From assembly GCA_030533445.1 (NCBI GenBank), contig CM060068.1, forward strand, positions 13,979,479 through 14,043,478: 64,000 nt of DNA, written 5' to 3'. Shown here one piece after another: positions 46,897-60,271 of this stretch. Below the pieces are notes generated by a model, which saw only the letters and a list, made by a program, of their open reading frames with translations, was not told the DNA's origin and made no database searches. Numbering within the stretch: position 1 is the first letter of the stretch; each line of letters starts with the position of its first letter. The DNA comes from Cyprinodon diabolis. Taxonomy: Eukaryota; Chordata; Actinopteri; Cyprinodontiformes; Cyprinodontidae. The translations under genes and the position numbers were made by a program.

Positions 46897-48760
46897 GTGT
46901 GCGCAATTACGCATACAGACCATTTGCACCTTCTTTTGAAACGTGTTAAATATAGAGTCAGATACCGTTAGGAAAATTGCTTTCAGGTTTGATAAATCAC
47001 TTTGCGAGTGCTAAATTAATATATTTACATGTTCTCCTCCCACAAGACGCACTTTTGCGTGTAAACGCCCCATATTGCATATTCATTGCAGAAAAAGTAC
47101 TAAATGGATAAGAGGCGCTATTTAGCACGTTTTAAAGAGCAAATCCTTTTAGCACGCTGTTGATAGATCAGTTTGTACATTTTTTAGCGTGCGCAGTGAA
47201 ATAGCTCACGTTTTTATACACGCAAACCTTTGATAGATCCGGCCCTAACAGTTTCTCTTAGCCTGTTTCTCTGCACTAACAGATTTGAAACATTAAAAAG
47301 TTTATTAGTAGACTTCTGTATATCTTGCTAATATGCTAAGGAAGTATTTCAGCCATTTGAATCGCCTCCGTTAGAGCTGGAAAACATCTGATTCTTCAAG
47401 GATCCGGAGCCTTAGGAACGTAGTGTGTTTACTTTGCTAATTGAAACTAAACTGAACAAAATAGCTTATGTTTATTAATCAAGCTTTCAAATTTATGGAT
47501 GAAATCTGGAATTGTGAAGAGACAACCTGAATAAATAAAAGATATGTAATAGAAAAAAAACTACTAAATATATGTCTTTTGGTTAATTTGCCCTAGAAAT
47601 TTACACTTAATCTTAACAGTTTTATTCTCTTCTTTTTTGTCACTTTATTCTATTTTCCCTATATTGCTCAATTTGTTGATCACAAAGTACTAGTTAAATA
47701 AGTTAAACTTAATTGACAGTCAAAAAAATATGAGCTTTGACCTATTTTCTTTATCTATTGGAAGCTTGTGCTGTTATATTAAAGTTCTTCACAGTCTAAC
47801 TTAGATGTGTTCAGTGTCTGTGAGTGTTGCCTCGGGTTTAACATATACTGTTAGAATTTTAAACACCATCATTTTTTTTATCCTTATATTTTGCAAAAAA
47901 TATATATTTATTCAGACAAAGTAGGTAGACATCTGAGTTTTTCTTTTTATTTTATCTAATTTCCTAATATCTTGTGGCTCTGTGTTTGACCAACTGGTAA
48001 TTATCTTTAGCAAATGCTGTTGAACATTTAATTTTCTTTATCTTTGAATTTAGTTTACTTGCTAATCCAGGTTGATAAAAACCCGGCTTAGCCTTTAACC
48101 TCTTCCTCTAAGCGTTAGGTGGGAACCCATGAAATGTCTCGTGACTTTTAAGAGGTCAAAAGTTAAGAGAGATTTAGAAATCGGGGGACAAGAAAACACA
48201 CGTATACACACTCACACCCACACAACGGAAATCACACTAACAGCTGAACCAACAGAATGCCATCTATAGAAAACAAATACACCCTGATGCACAGTATGTA
48301 AACCCACTTAACCATAAGTGGAAAAACAGCTTAGAGCTTCATTCGCCTCCTAGGGTGTCACTGCTAATGATTTGACTCAGTAGAGTTAAAATATTCAGAC
48401 GTTCCTTTATTTTTACAGTCCTAAATTTTCTGGATGTCATCAAATACACATGTATGTATGTAGCTTTAATAAATCTTGTTTACTTTGGCTATTTTTTTTT
48501 TCCAACTAAAACTAAAAAATTATCTTTTATTTTAAAGTTAAAGGAAAGTACTATGTGTTTTTTTTTCCTACTGGTATTACACAATCTGAAAATCCCAGCA
48601 TAAGGATATTCTCAGCAACTTCACCTCAGATATAATGAAATAAAAGTGTCTTCAAAGGTCACCTAATTAGCAGAGTCGCTGTAGAACCCGTCAATCGTAA
48701 AATTCGTCATAGAAAATTTTCCTAAGTTGACCATTCTCAACATTTTGTTCTATTATTTTA

Positions 48761-49169
48761 TTTTAACCCTCTGTCCAACTTGTACTGACAAGAACTTTGA
48801 CTTTTGGCAAGCCCATCAGAAATCTAATCCATCCATCACACGTAGGAACTCCATGTGTTGGCGCCAATCTAAAGCGTCCTCATTCATTAGCATTCCCACA
48901 TGCTTTTTTTATTTTGGTGAGAAGTGGAAAAGCAGGTGGTCAACTACTTTCACAGAAACTGTACACAGAAATGTTTTATTCTTTTTGTACACGTCTTTTT
49001 TCTTCTTGTGGATATTTAGACTCTAGCGCTTGTTGTATTTTCAGTTTTAATTTAATGAAAAGATGTGTTGTATTGTCAGAAAAACAGGCAGAATATACAT
49101 ATTTTAACCCTCTGTCCAACTTGTTCTGACAAGAACTTTGACTTTTGGCAAACAAATCAGAAATCTAAT
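48761..49169. repeat. Pair of 68-bp direct repeats
   Basis: 48761-48828 and 49102-49169 are the same length, are 341 bp apart start to start, and differ at about four positions. Both contain 'ttttaaccctctgtccaact'. Origin unknown. Confidence 0.85.
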
Positions 49170-49604
49170 CATAATGTTCATATGTTAAGAAAAAACAAGG
49201 CATTGTTATGTTTTTTGGCTTATAAAAGAATGTAGAAAACATCACAGTGACTTTTATCTTTAAATTTGAAAAAAAAAAATACAAATTTCTACATGATGTT
49301 TGACTTAACCCCTGAAGATCAATTCAGGTGAAGGGTCCCTGAGAATTTACAGTTCGGGTGGTCATGTATGTAACTGCTTTACACCCTGCAGGTTCTTCAT
49401 AGCTCTGCACAACAAAATTGCACACTTTTTTAACCTGTTTTTGATACAGTATTGAAAAACATTCACAAAAATATCAGATTTATATAAATTTATCTCAGTT
49501 TCAGGTAGTTTATGTTTACAGAGCTAAAGAAATTGTTGTGTACCAAAGTCTTTTTCTTTCTTTCCCAATTGAAGTTGTTAGTGTTTACCTTTTTTAAGAA
49601 AATT

Positions 49605-49680
49605 ATCAAATAAATAATAAAATAATAATAAATATTTAATAATGTTTAATAATATTTAATAATAAAAATTTAGGCATTAA
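49605..49680. repeat. AATA-rich low-complexity block
   Basis: Imperfect runs of AATA/AAT and TTTAATAAT units. Confidence 0.8.
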
Positions 49681-52265
49681 ACATTTATAGAAGAAGCAAA
49701 TTAAAATTTGTATTAAAATAAGAGCTTATAAATTTGTAGATTAAGATAACCTTAAGTTGAATTATTATGTCAGGCATTACAGCAGCGGAAATGTTCTATA
49801 TCTTACAAGTACTATGTGGTTTAATGATCTCTAGATGTGATCTCTATTTTTTAAAGCAATTACAACAGTGTTAATGCTGTTTCTGTGAATCAGCGTGGCT
49901 CTTTTTGGTTATCATTTAATTTCTTTTAATTGAATTGAAACAACTTAATTTTACTCTTTAAGAAATACAATGTTAATTTTTTTTTTTTACCAGCAATATT
50001 GTTTATCTTTTTTTTTCTTGGTCTTAATTTGATAAAAACTGTGATATATCATCAACCACTCATTATTTTCCAGTTAAGTTTTTATTGCTTTGCTGTTTGG
50101 ACTTTTCATCTCTGTGATTAAAACTTCATTATGAAGTGTCACATTAGGACGAAGAAGTACAGTTGAAGTAAGTTTAACTCCAGCAACTTTATATTGCTGC
50201 GCTATCATTGTCACGTTACCTAAAGAGATGTCCTCGCATCATCTCTGCCATTAATCCCTTTTATTACCAGACCCCTAAGTTGTCATAACTCAAGCTGGCA
50301 AATAATCTGACATCATTAAATGAAGTTAAACATATGAAATATTTTCCCAAGACAAAATCGGGAAACATTTTTTAAAATGATTTCAAACCAGGTTTTATTT
50401 TGTATTCTGTATGAACTAATGATGAAACAACTTAGAGCAGTTAAAAACAGCAGTTCATTTAAATTTCCCATTGCACTCATTTTCCTCCTGAATTGATCAG
50501 TAAGAGTACTTTCTCTTTTGATTCCCCAATAATCTGCTGCCTCCTTTCTCTAATCTTAAACTTCTGTACTTGATTCTGCATAGAGGCTTTTTAGGTTTGA
50601 TCACATTAAGACAATCTGCAGTTTCCTTGTTTGTGCGACATTTTGTCATCACTCTACCAAAATGCGCATGCTTAGAAAAACATTTAGTCTCTCTTTTTTT
50701 TACACTATTTTTTTTCCGATCAGACACATTTTACGTTAGAATGTGATGACTAGGATAAATATACAAAAACTGTTTTCATTTTATTTATTTTATTAAAGCG
50801 CCAAACTCCTTTGCAGAATCAGTTTAATTCAGCCTGATACTTTGGGTTTTCCTTCTTACACATGGTGTGCTTCTATCAGCTTTTCCTTTCCTAATGGAAA
50901 GTGATGAAGTAGCACATCAGAAAAGTTTGATGAAAATAGCCAAACTAAAAAAAGAAAATCCCTCAAAGCCTCAAAAAAGTTTTTACGCTCATTTGAGGGG
51001 ATTTTTGGGAGAGTAAAACACTTTCAGAATCAGTTCTGACATAGCTACCCTTTACCTAATGTGACTGATCAGCTGTTTCTCCTGTCAGCATCTTCTGGAT
51101 GTTCCTATTAAACATGTCTGGAAGCAACACTGCCATTACTAGCTGACATATTAATGTCAGACCAATTTTTCCGACAGCAATACATTGTTTAAAACATTTC
51201 TCCATTGCTGCTCGGTAGTCAGTGCTAAAGATACAATGAAACAGAATGAAGAAAAGTGGTCCCTATGTCCTCCAGCAGTCTAATTATATAGACGCAAAAA
51301 TATAGAATATAGCTCTGGATAACTTAACTTTTTTGAATGAAGTACCAAAAAAGTAGAGCCATTTGTGTCACTTTTTTGAAAATCAAATTTATATTTACTC
51401 ATTGTCTGTGATTTGGAGAATATAATTTGGACAAAAAAAAATAAAAAAAACTAAAGTTCCAAATACTTAGAATTTGATTATATTTGCATGGTGTGAGTAA
51501 GTTTGTGTGTTTTTAGTTGTGTAGCAGCTGTCTGCTGCCCTTTCAGACACACTGACCAGCACTGTGTGTGGGTGTGCTTCCGTACTTTAGTGTGTATCAG
51601 GGAGAGGGAGAGGGGCAGGTGCGCTGAACATAACGAGTCGTTGTTTCCTCTCAAATCCATCAGAAATCATCCTAATACCGTGGAATTAGAGCAGCTCACA
51701 TTACTCTCAATTACTGTCAGACCTAAAGAGAAATACCCCCAATTATCCTCTCGAATATCTGACCTGATTTATGAGAGCACTATCTGTGTAACAACGGCAT
51801 TAAGGAAGTCATCCTTAAACAGGTATTACATAGTTAAATTTCACTTCAGACTGAGTCCTCAATGCCTTTTCTGTTCTGTTTGGAATGTTTTCAATTTGTC
51901 CATTTTTTGGTTTGATGACTCTCTCAATTACGTTAAACTACTTGTTGCATGTGCCAGGAAGCTGTTCTCAGTCGTTACATCTGTTTCTCTCATTCGTTCT
52001 TCCTCTCTGTGTCTTTCACAGACACATACACATGCATGCCTACACAACCAGGCTACCAGACTCCTTCTTGGGTCTAAACTCCCCTCCAGCTGTGCTCCAA
52101 TTGGCCTCCTCCACGGTGTATGTGTGTGTGTGGAGGGGGGTGGGAGAGCAATTAGCATCCTGTCCTGAACTTAAACTCTGTGAGAATGTGTTTATATTTT
52201 TGTAAAGGGCTTTTCTAAGTCAGTACGTCTGCATAAGTGTTTTCGTTCTCCAGTGCTTGTCTTTA

Positions 52266-52267
<2 letters not shown>

Positions 52268-52329
<62 letters not shown>
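52268..52329. repeat. (TG)31 microsatellite
   Basis: Uninterrupted TG repeat of 62 bp. It causes the long V/C-repeat and H/T-repeat frames seen across it. Confidence 0.98.
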
Positions 52330-52331
<2 letters not shown>

Positions 52332-55300
52332 TACTGGGTTCCCTCCACATTACTCCATAATCCCCAGCTGCTGTGCCGTGCTGACTGGGTTCCTGGACGA
52401 GGAATTCCAAACTGGCCACCAGATTTACAGTGGATTCTCTGAAGATTACCACTGGATTTCTTAAACATTCCATAACACACTGGGGTTTCAATGGCTGTTT
52501 TGATTTCCATGCTGACAAATGTTTTATGGAATTAATCATTTATTTCTCCAGTATAGAAATGGTACAAAATGTTGGTTTTTAACAGCAGTTTAAGAATACG
52601 GAGACATTTTTACAAATATAATAAGGGTTTTATTAATCAAAGCTGAGCTTTAAACAATCATTTGTTTATCTCTATTTTTTCGAATAACATCGACCTATAA
52701 GGGTAGGCAATTATCCAGACTCTATAGTCCGTTAAATCTAGCTGTTCTACAATGTGGTTCTCTCTCTATTTACTGTGACCAAGTTAAACTGCAGGGAATA
52801 ACTATTGAAAACGTCAGCTATAAATACGTTTCTAATAAGGCCAAGTGAATAAATTTACTCTTAACGTGTATGAGCTAAGATATCTAAACATGAATGAAAA
52901 CAAATTACTCTTAAATTAGTAGAAAAAGAAAAGGTAACAAGGACAATGCATTGAAGAAAGTTATATCATATTCAGTATCTTTAATACAGGCGGTTTATTA
53001 GATTCCTTATAAAAATGCTATATTTTGAGGAAAACAACTTAAATATGTCTCCTTTATTGGAAACCAGTCATACAAAATGTATTATCATATGTTGAGATGT
53101 AATTTTGCGATTTCAACATTAAAGAATGTTCTGGTGAATTACTTCATTCATCCATCCTTCAGGTAGAGTATAGGATCTCTGTCAGTACCATAGGAGGCTT
53201 TTAGAGGGGATATCGGCACCTTTCCTCTTTTAAACAATGTGTTTTCAAAGACATCCAAGTAGTCAGAGTTTGATCTGATCTCATTAGACTTTATTCCTCC
53301 AGGGTTTAATTGGATTGTTAAAACATTCTTCTGAAAAGTGTTTGCTTCTTTAGCAGTCAGCTTTTATGTATTAAGCAGAGAAAGAGACCACAGCAGGTTA
53401 ATGTTTTACTCAAGAAAAAAAAAACTGTCTGAAAATTCCAGATCTTTCTGATGCTGGGGGTCTTTCACAACCTTTGGGATCACAGGTTTGACCCCTCTGA
53501 CCCCCCGGTCATGTCTGGTTTAAGGTGAAGTATGTTGCCTCCCATTTTCTGGGTTATGGGTTTAATAGTGGTCACTGGACCACTAGAAACTTCATTCTTT
53601 TATGCATTTTTACTGTTTCTTTTTACTTTGCAAGTCAACTTTGGACTTAACATTTCACTTTTTACACTTACCCAAATGTAAAGATTTGTTTTTGGTTCCT
53701 TTTTTACATGGATTATTTGGGCTTAAGTCCTCATTTAGTTTAAAATTCAATCCACCAACTCCTCAAGCAACAGATATTCTTAGTCAGAGGAGACAGTTTA
53801 GGGCTAAAAAATGTAGCTAAAAGGTTTTATCACGTTTTATTTAGTAATTTCGGTTGATAAAATAAAATATTCATACTGATATAATCAAAATAAAAGCCTC
53901 AGAAAAATTCCCAATAAGGCCTAAAACAGATGCCCGTACAAACTTGTCATGTTTATAATGCTCCTCCAATATATAATTTGTGAAATATTTACATTAAAGA
54001 CAAAATTTCAGTCAGTGACAAATGCTGTACTCATAGACTGCAGTGTGTATAGTAATGTCAAAAATGTCATATAGCTGTTATTCAGTAAAATTATATTCAT
54101 ATTTCGTTTTCAGGTAAATACTTTCTGAAAGACAAAGCAGAATGGTAAAAACAAATGCGAGATAACCTTAAGGTTTTTGTCATGTGATAAGCATCTCTGA
54201 CAAGAAACAAATGCTAATGTTGGCAAACAAGTTGCTGAATTACTAACAACCTGACAGTGTTTATTTTAGATCAGTTTCTACTAGGTTTTAGTGCAACAGA
54301 CATTTGTATAACAGCCACTGACACTATTTAAATAGTTGTTAACTTTGGATTGGGCATTTCTAGATCTATAAAGCTTCATTAGTGGCTCTCTGAACTTCTG
54401 TTAATTTAGCTAATCAGATATGCCGATTAAATAAAGTCAGGACAGTTAGAACAATTTAGTCATTCCTTATAGCAGTTTTTGATATGCAGTAACTTATTTA
54501 ATTACACTTCTGAAACATTTATAAATCCAAAAACACCATTTTTCCTCTGCAGTAAAGATACTGTTCCAAATTCATCTACATTTGGAGTTAAGAAAAAACT
54601 ACAATTACTGCAATTTGCTAAATTAATTCTGTAATGGTTACATATATTAGATAACGCCAACCTATAATTAAGTCTACTTGTTTTATAACTTAATTGTAAA
54701 TCTCTTGAAATGTGAATATTTTCTACTGCTATCCACATTCTTTTTGCTCTTATTTTTCTCCTTACTTCTCCTCATCTGCACCTTTTTATCTCCTTTACTT
54801 ACTGATCACATCTGTCAACCCCTCAAAGACCAAATTCATGCCTGAAGGCAAAATGCTTACTTAAAAACTGATTTACTAGCATAAGCAAAGGTATAGACTG
54901 TATATCTCCGATCCGTGAGAAGTGGCACACTTGCTAACAGTGAAATCTGAAAACATGACGACAGAGAACTAGACAGACACATTTGCAGACAAGGGAACTG
55001 ACAGAGTTGCAAGTTGGTGTGCTTTGCTGCTGAAGAGCAGACAAAATGGCTGCAGATTGTTGGAGAGGAGAAATTTGAGACATTCAGCTGATAGGCTAAC
55101 CCTGAGTAACTTCCAATAAGTAGAGCAGAATAAGCCAGAAAGCAGATGACAGGTGACGGATGGGCTGACAGATGAGTTGACTTAGCAGCAGAAGTGTAAG
55201 GTGTGTGTGCGTGCGCTCATCGACACATAAGTATGCTAACAGTGGATATGGAGCCAGGAGGGGCAGAAGAAGACATCCGGAACATGATGGGCATGTGGTT

Positions 55301-56025
55301 AGACACTTTCTCCAGCTGACCACCCAGATTGACTCACACAGGCGTCAGCATAGAGACCTCTAAAAAGTACTTATGTACAAATCTGTTTCATTTAGTCTTC
55401 TTCATGCAGAGATTAACATTGTATTTCCAGGCTAAAGCCAACTGGTCGGTTAGAGGGTTCTGTGTAATTGACTTCGACTTTGATATGCATTGGAAAAAAC
55501 AGGCCCCTGTCACATTTTGAATTTTTATTTTTTTTAAGGTTGAGTGGTATAAATGTAATTGACCACCCCCAAAGTTGGGTATACGTTTTTCCAGTTGCAA
55601 ATTTGAACAATTGCTGTGCTTTTATAAAGATCCCTTTAAGTTAATCCTGTATAGCACCACTTTATAAATCCGTTACAATATTTTGGGATATCTTTTTACC
55701 GGCTAGGCAGAGATATTTAGGTAATTGTTTGCTGATCTCTCTTCATGAAATAGGTCTAGCTCTCTCATGTTGGCTGGATAGTCCGTAAACATTATTTCTT
55801 TAAATCGCATCATGCCACATTCTGAATTAGATCTATGTCTGAACTTTGGCAGGGCCCTTATAACTTGCAAGTGTTCTTTGAATTTAAATCCCTCCACATA
55901 AGTTGTATGTTTAAAGAGTATTTAAGCTCTAAATTATCTTTTTTTTTGCAGATAAATGCCTTCAGTAGATTAAAACATGACTACAGCGGTTGAACAATGC
56001 TATAGGTTAAAACGTTAATGCTGTA
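52330..56025. other. Intron; nothing recognised
   Basis: About 3.7 kb of AT-rich DNA with small motif-free frames. Confidence 0.5.
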
Positions 56026-56660
56026 CAAGTAGGTACACAAAACTTGATTAACTAAAGAACGCCTGGGGAACTAAACAGAAACAAATGGGTGGTTAACCAT
56101 TACTTACTGGGGAACTTCCAGTACTGCCTTATTATGGGAATACTGCTTAGTTACCTGTGAAGCACAGAGTAAACTAAGCAGGGGCTAATGGGTAGTTTCA
56201 CTTTACATAAAGGTACACAAAAACATTAGTTAGTAGTCAGGTAGTGACCAGGTAGTGAATAATTAATCATTAAGTACTTGATATGATGTTTTACTTTACA
56301 TTAGGGGCAATTAAAATGTCCTCAGTGACTATTTGATGCTTGACTCAACTAAGTCCAAAAATAATAGCTGGGCATTAATTTGGATCTCAAAGTAGTTTTT
56401 CGTAATGTTTGACTTCACATGTTTATTCAGAACCAACACAGTTTCTGCTCTCATTTTGTGAAAAAGAACCAGTTGTCCTCTTCTAAGTACTGTTTAACTA
56501 CCCATTAGTTCCAGAATACTATCTCTATTCTTCCCAGTTAATAAAGCAGTAGTCCCATAATAAGCTGGGCTGGGTGTTCCCCACTTTGTATTAGAATCTT
56601 ATCATTTCTCTTGGTGTTCTACACTAGTTAATTTATTTTGTGTGCCTTATTGTAAAGTGT
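56026..56660. mobile_element. Old foldback-type MITE (degenerate)
   Basis: The left side (56031-56060, aggtacacaaaacttgatta...) and the right side (56625-56645, ...ttaatttattttgtgtgcct) are imperfect inverted copies. The pairing continues inward: 'ggggaac..ccag' and 'ttattatggga.tactgct' near 56110-56150 pair with 'agtcccataataa' and 'tgttcccc' near 56540-56585. The outer 'cttattgtaaagtgttgc' is a frequent fish MITE end. Boundaries are approximate. Confidence 0.55.
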
Positions 56661-59197
56661 TGCTGTTAAAACATTACATAATAGTACATGTCTGCATCAC
56701 AGCCTGCGTTTTGGGAGAATTCTGCGTTAAGTTTACCTCAGAACATAGTAGTTAGAGTGACATAGACTCTTAAAGCTACTTTGCTCCAGTTTACTGATTG
56801 TGAAAATTTCTGTTCTCTATTGCGCATAAACGCCTTCTAGGGCCATTATAGGAACCATAAAAAGGACGAAAAGTAAAACAATCCTACACATTATTTTGAA
56901 ATTAGATTACAAGTAGAAATCACCGTGAAAACATCTCAATCGAATATTTATATCCCAGTGGACAGTAAGGAGTTAGAATTTCAAACTTTTAGGGCAGCTT
57001 GATGACCTTTGTCTTTTTAGACACAATGTGCATATTTGGCTAATTTAAGGACTTTCCAAGTAAGGGAAACTAAAGGCAAATGCACATGACACCTTTCGAT
57101 TCATTTAAGAGTTAAAAAAGCAACAGAATTTGGACTTTAGGGGAAAAAATACTTTTCCAAGGTACAAAAAAAGCTCAGAGTCTCAGGGGTATTATTTTTG
57201 GCTAAAACTTGAACAAACAGTTCAAGTTTTCTCCAAACAGTTTGAGTATTTTAATCATTTACCATGAAAAACAAGCACAGAGACGGTAGTGGCTGAATTT
57301 AAAAGAAGTAAATGAGACTGATGAGCAGATCCAGCAAGAATGAGAGAAATGCAGTTAAATGGAAGAGACAGAAAGATGGGGAGATAAAATCTAATACCTC
57401 ATAATGTTTGCTATGTGCTGAGCACATGTTTGTGTACTTGCTTTCCACGGGGGCACGAGACATTAATATCTTTTTGCAAGTCTAGACTGGTTGACCGCCA
57501 CTGAGCGTGTGAATGTGTGTCTTTGCAAGCGTTAACTGAGCTCTAACCCACTTAAAACTGTCACATGTCACTTATATTCTGTTGCTATGTGATCTTTGGC
57601 TTCACTGGGGTCTTGGCTCCTCGGGGTGGCTGCTACCCGCCTCCCCAGTCCAGAGCAGACCTCTTCCAGCAGCTTTTCATGAATATTTCAGCCTACCAGT
57701 CAGCAGGCCGAAAACACAAGCACCATTAATATTTTCTGATTGTTGTTTTTATATAAAAATCCAATGAAAGGTACATCATAAGTGAAAAACAAACAGCAAA
57801 CGCAGCATTCATGGTGCCAGCAGTAGGTTGATTATTTGCTTTATTGCAGGTGATTTTTCAGAGAGCGTTGGGGGTTCAAGTTAGTGTGCCGTCTTTGTGG
57901 TGGAGTCATGTAGGTCAATCCTGTGTGTTTCTCTGATTGCCTTTCATAAACTTGTCTTTTTTTAGATTTCAGTCAGATAGGAGTATTTGAAAATCAAGGT
58001 AAATGAACAAACTCTCTTTGAACTGTGTTCATGTAACTACCATCTCGTAAACTGTTTGAACTTTGGATGAATATGAAACTGTAACGTTATTTACTGAATC
58101 AGATCCCACTGATTAGCAAAACAGACGAATTTCACTTAAACACAAAGAGCTTGTTTTAGCACATATCAGTGTGGAGCAGTTTTAAACATTGATACAGAAT
58201 CGTTTAAGAATTATTTTAATCAAATCTTCATCAGAGGTTTTAAAGGTATAGTGGGGGGATATTCTTTTTTCCAGGTGGATCATCAAAATAATTGGTCCTC
58301 CTAATTGTCAATCATTCTGGTGATATGTTTACGTAAGGCCGTCCTATGTGCCCGTCCTCATTTTCACTTACCAGTGGTGATTCTGACAAAGTGGACAAAG
58401 TCTTCTTTTGGAAAGTAAGCTTGTATGAGTGATGCAAACAGCAAGGGCTCCTGCATGCTCTCGCACGTGTTTAATAGGCGAGGGTGGGTTTTTGAAAAGT
58501 TTGCGAAAATCCTCCACAATAATTTGACATGATTAGAAACATTTATAGATGGATGGATATTTAAAGGTAACAGAACAATTAAATAGATCTGGAACAGTGT
58601 TGGGAAAACACAGAGGTATTAGGAATTGTGGCAGAGATTGGCAGATGAACATCAGGCTAGTCTGATGGATATTTAATGTGGGTAAAGAGGGAAATGGGTC
58701 AGAGCTCTTGGGACTGATAAATACCAAAGGGTAAGTAAGAAAAGCTTGACAAATTACAACATTGGCTAGGATTAAGAGAGCAAAAGTGACTTAAAGCAAG
58801 GCAGGTACAGATTACCAGAATAAAAGGGAACTAGGACCTTTAAAAAGCAGGAACATTTAAGACTAGTGGCCTTTTATTGTGGGCAGTCTTGGCACACCTG
58901 TGCATTAATAATCGTGTCTAATGAGCATCTTGATATGGCACATCTGTGAGGTGGGATGGAATATCTCAGCAAAGGAGTAGTGCTCACTATTACAGATTTA
59001 GACTGGTTTGTAAACTGTATTTGAGGGAAATTGTGATATTGTGTAAGTGGAAAAAGTTTTAAATCTTTGAGTTTATGTCATACAAAATGGGAGTAAAATC
59101 AAAACTGTTGATTTAACTGTTGCTTTGTTGAGTGTAAAACAATTAAAAGAATAAATAATACCCCTTAATGATCACAAAATCACTTATTCTCTTGTAG
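56661..59197. other. Intron; one cassette-exon candidate, otherwise nothing
   Basis: AT-rich DNA. It includes a perfect 11-bp hairpin (57204-57214 with 57220-57230) and the exon-like 57966-57998. Confidence 0.5.
57966..57998 (+). other. Possible 33-bp cassette exon with a stop
   Basis: A strong polypyrimidine acceptor (gtctttttttag) precedes 33 bases that end AAG|gtaaatg. If spliced after exon 2, the frame would read RFQSDRSI then TGA, so inclusion would end the protein early. No conservation evidence. It may be a chance pair of splice-like sites. Confidence 0.2.
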
Positions 59198-59419
59198 ACG
59201 AGGGCCGATGGATCCCGCTGACTACCCCATGCAGCCATGGTCGGGTCATTACCCAGGACCTCCCCCAGCACAGCAGGGGTACCACGCTAACCAGTCACCA
59301 ACTTATTCCAACATTAACTCCCAGTCTGGTCCATCATTCTCCAGCTTCCAGCCTGGGCCGCCTTACCAACAGCAGAGAGACCCTCGAGGGATTGAACCTA
59401 GTTTCTACCCTCACCCTAG
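59198..59419 (+). CDS. Host gene exon 3 of 5 (222 bp)
   Basis: The acceptor is cttattctcttgtag before 59198. One base completes the AG left by exon 2, then RGPMDPADYPMQPWSGHYPG and PPPAQQGYHANQ follow, later GPPYQQQRDPRGIEPSFYPH. The donor CCTAG|gttggt is a weak form of the consensus. If this intron were retained the frame would end at 59477. Codons are more GC-rich than the flanking introns, as expected for coding DNA. The segment is rich in Pro, Gln, Tyr and Ser, likely disordered. Confidence 0.9.
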
Positions 59420-60271
59420 GTTGGTCTGTTTAAAGATGTTGCCTCACGTTCTGCACTTGGTGGCTTCATACAGATAGCATTGTCACTTTCAGCAATTGTT
59501 TATATAACGCCTTCCTTTCTTATTGTTACCACTAGATAAGCCATGGAAAGAGTGCAACATGAACTTCTCATTGTGAAAAAAAACAACTTCCCACAGAAAC
59601 TGTTTTGAAAAATCCAACCTTTAATTAGTAGTTTATTTAGTGGAGAAAAATAATGTCCAATTTAAAAAAGAAAGCATCACTGCAGCTTTTCTTGTCAGCC
59701 CTTTATCAAGAGGAATTTAAATACATTTTAAAAAGAAAACCTTTGGTTAAATGGACAGCACTGAATTGTTCTGGTGGAAAAAATCAAAAGACTCTCCAAA
59801 ATTGTAGGTGACCGCAGACAGGCCTCTGACTGGTCAAACCTACATCCGTTCTATGCTATCCGTATTTCCTGTTTGGTACCTTACCGTCTTGTTTTGTTTG
59901 TATGACCGCCATAGCGGAAAACATCTCGTAAAGTTGGACACGCTAGAAGAGCAATGTGCGCCAGAACACTGGGACCCTTTTTCCACCTGGATCCCCGCTC
60001 TTTTTCCTCATGTCTCTCCGTTGTCGCACAAACTTGCCCCCATTTCCTCACTGCCTCGGCCATATCTAGACCCACAGCTAGTTCCTGATTGTCCCTCTTC
60101 GTTGTGGCGTGGAATAACGTAGCGCAGACCACGCTTCAATATTGGGCATAAATCAAAAATATTTATGACAAGCTCACTGCGACACACTGCTGCAGGGAGT
60201 ATAGCCAGCCCTTTAGTCTACTTTCAATCTCTTTTTACAAAGTTTGACCAAGTTTTGTTCTCTGCTCTCAG
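59420..60271. other. Intron with a CpG-rich insertion-like block (59808-60160)
   Basis: The middle of this 852-bp intron is GC- and CpG-rich with open frames on both strands (59808-60122 +, 60132-59881 -), unlike its AT-rich edges. This suggests an inserted repeat of unknown family. No motif in either frame. Confidence 0.4.

Larger units (their letters stand above)
45997..47245 (-). mobile_element. Internally deleted PIF/Harbinger transposon
   Basis: 1249 bp with TAA on both sides (45994-45996 and 47246-47248), the usual 3-bp Harbinger target. The inverted ends are GGGCCGGATTTATCAA and, on the other strand, GGGCCGGATCTATCAA. It keeps the N-terminal part of the transposase gene on the - strand and has gained a (TA)25 microsatellite. 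Confidence 0.9.
47249..51502. other. Intron; direct repeat pair and AT-rich blocks, no gene
   Basis: About 4.2 kb of AT-rich DNA. It holds the 68-bp direct repeat pair (48761/49102) and an AATA-rich low-complexity block at 49605-49680. Frames at 48727-49129 overlap the repeat and have no motif. Confidence 0.5.

Noticed and set aside
52192..52539. Long His-Thr repeat frames over the (TG)31 tract
   Set aside because: Translation of a microsatellite, not a protein.
57204..57230. Perfect 11-bp hairpin as a possible terminator or small RNA
   Set aside because: Intrinsic terminators do not apply in this context, and the stem is far too short for a microRNA precursor.
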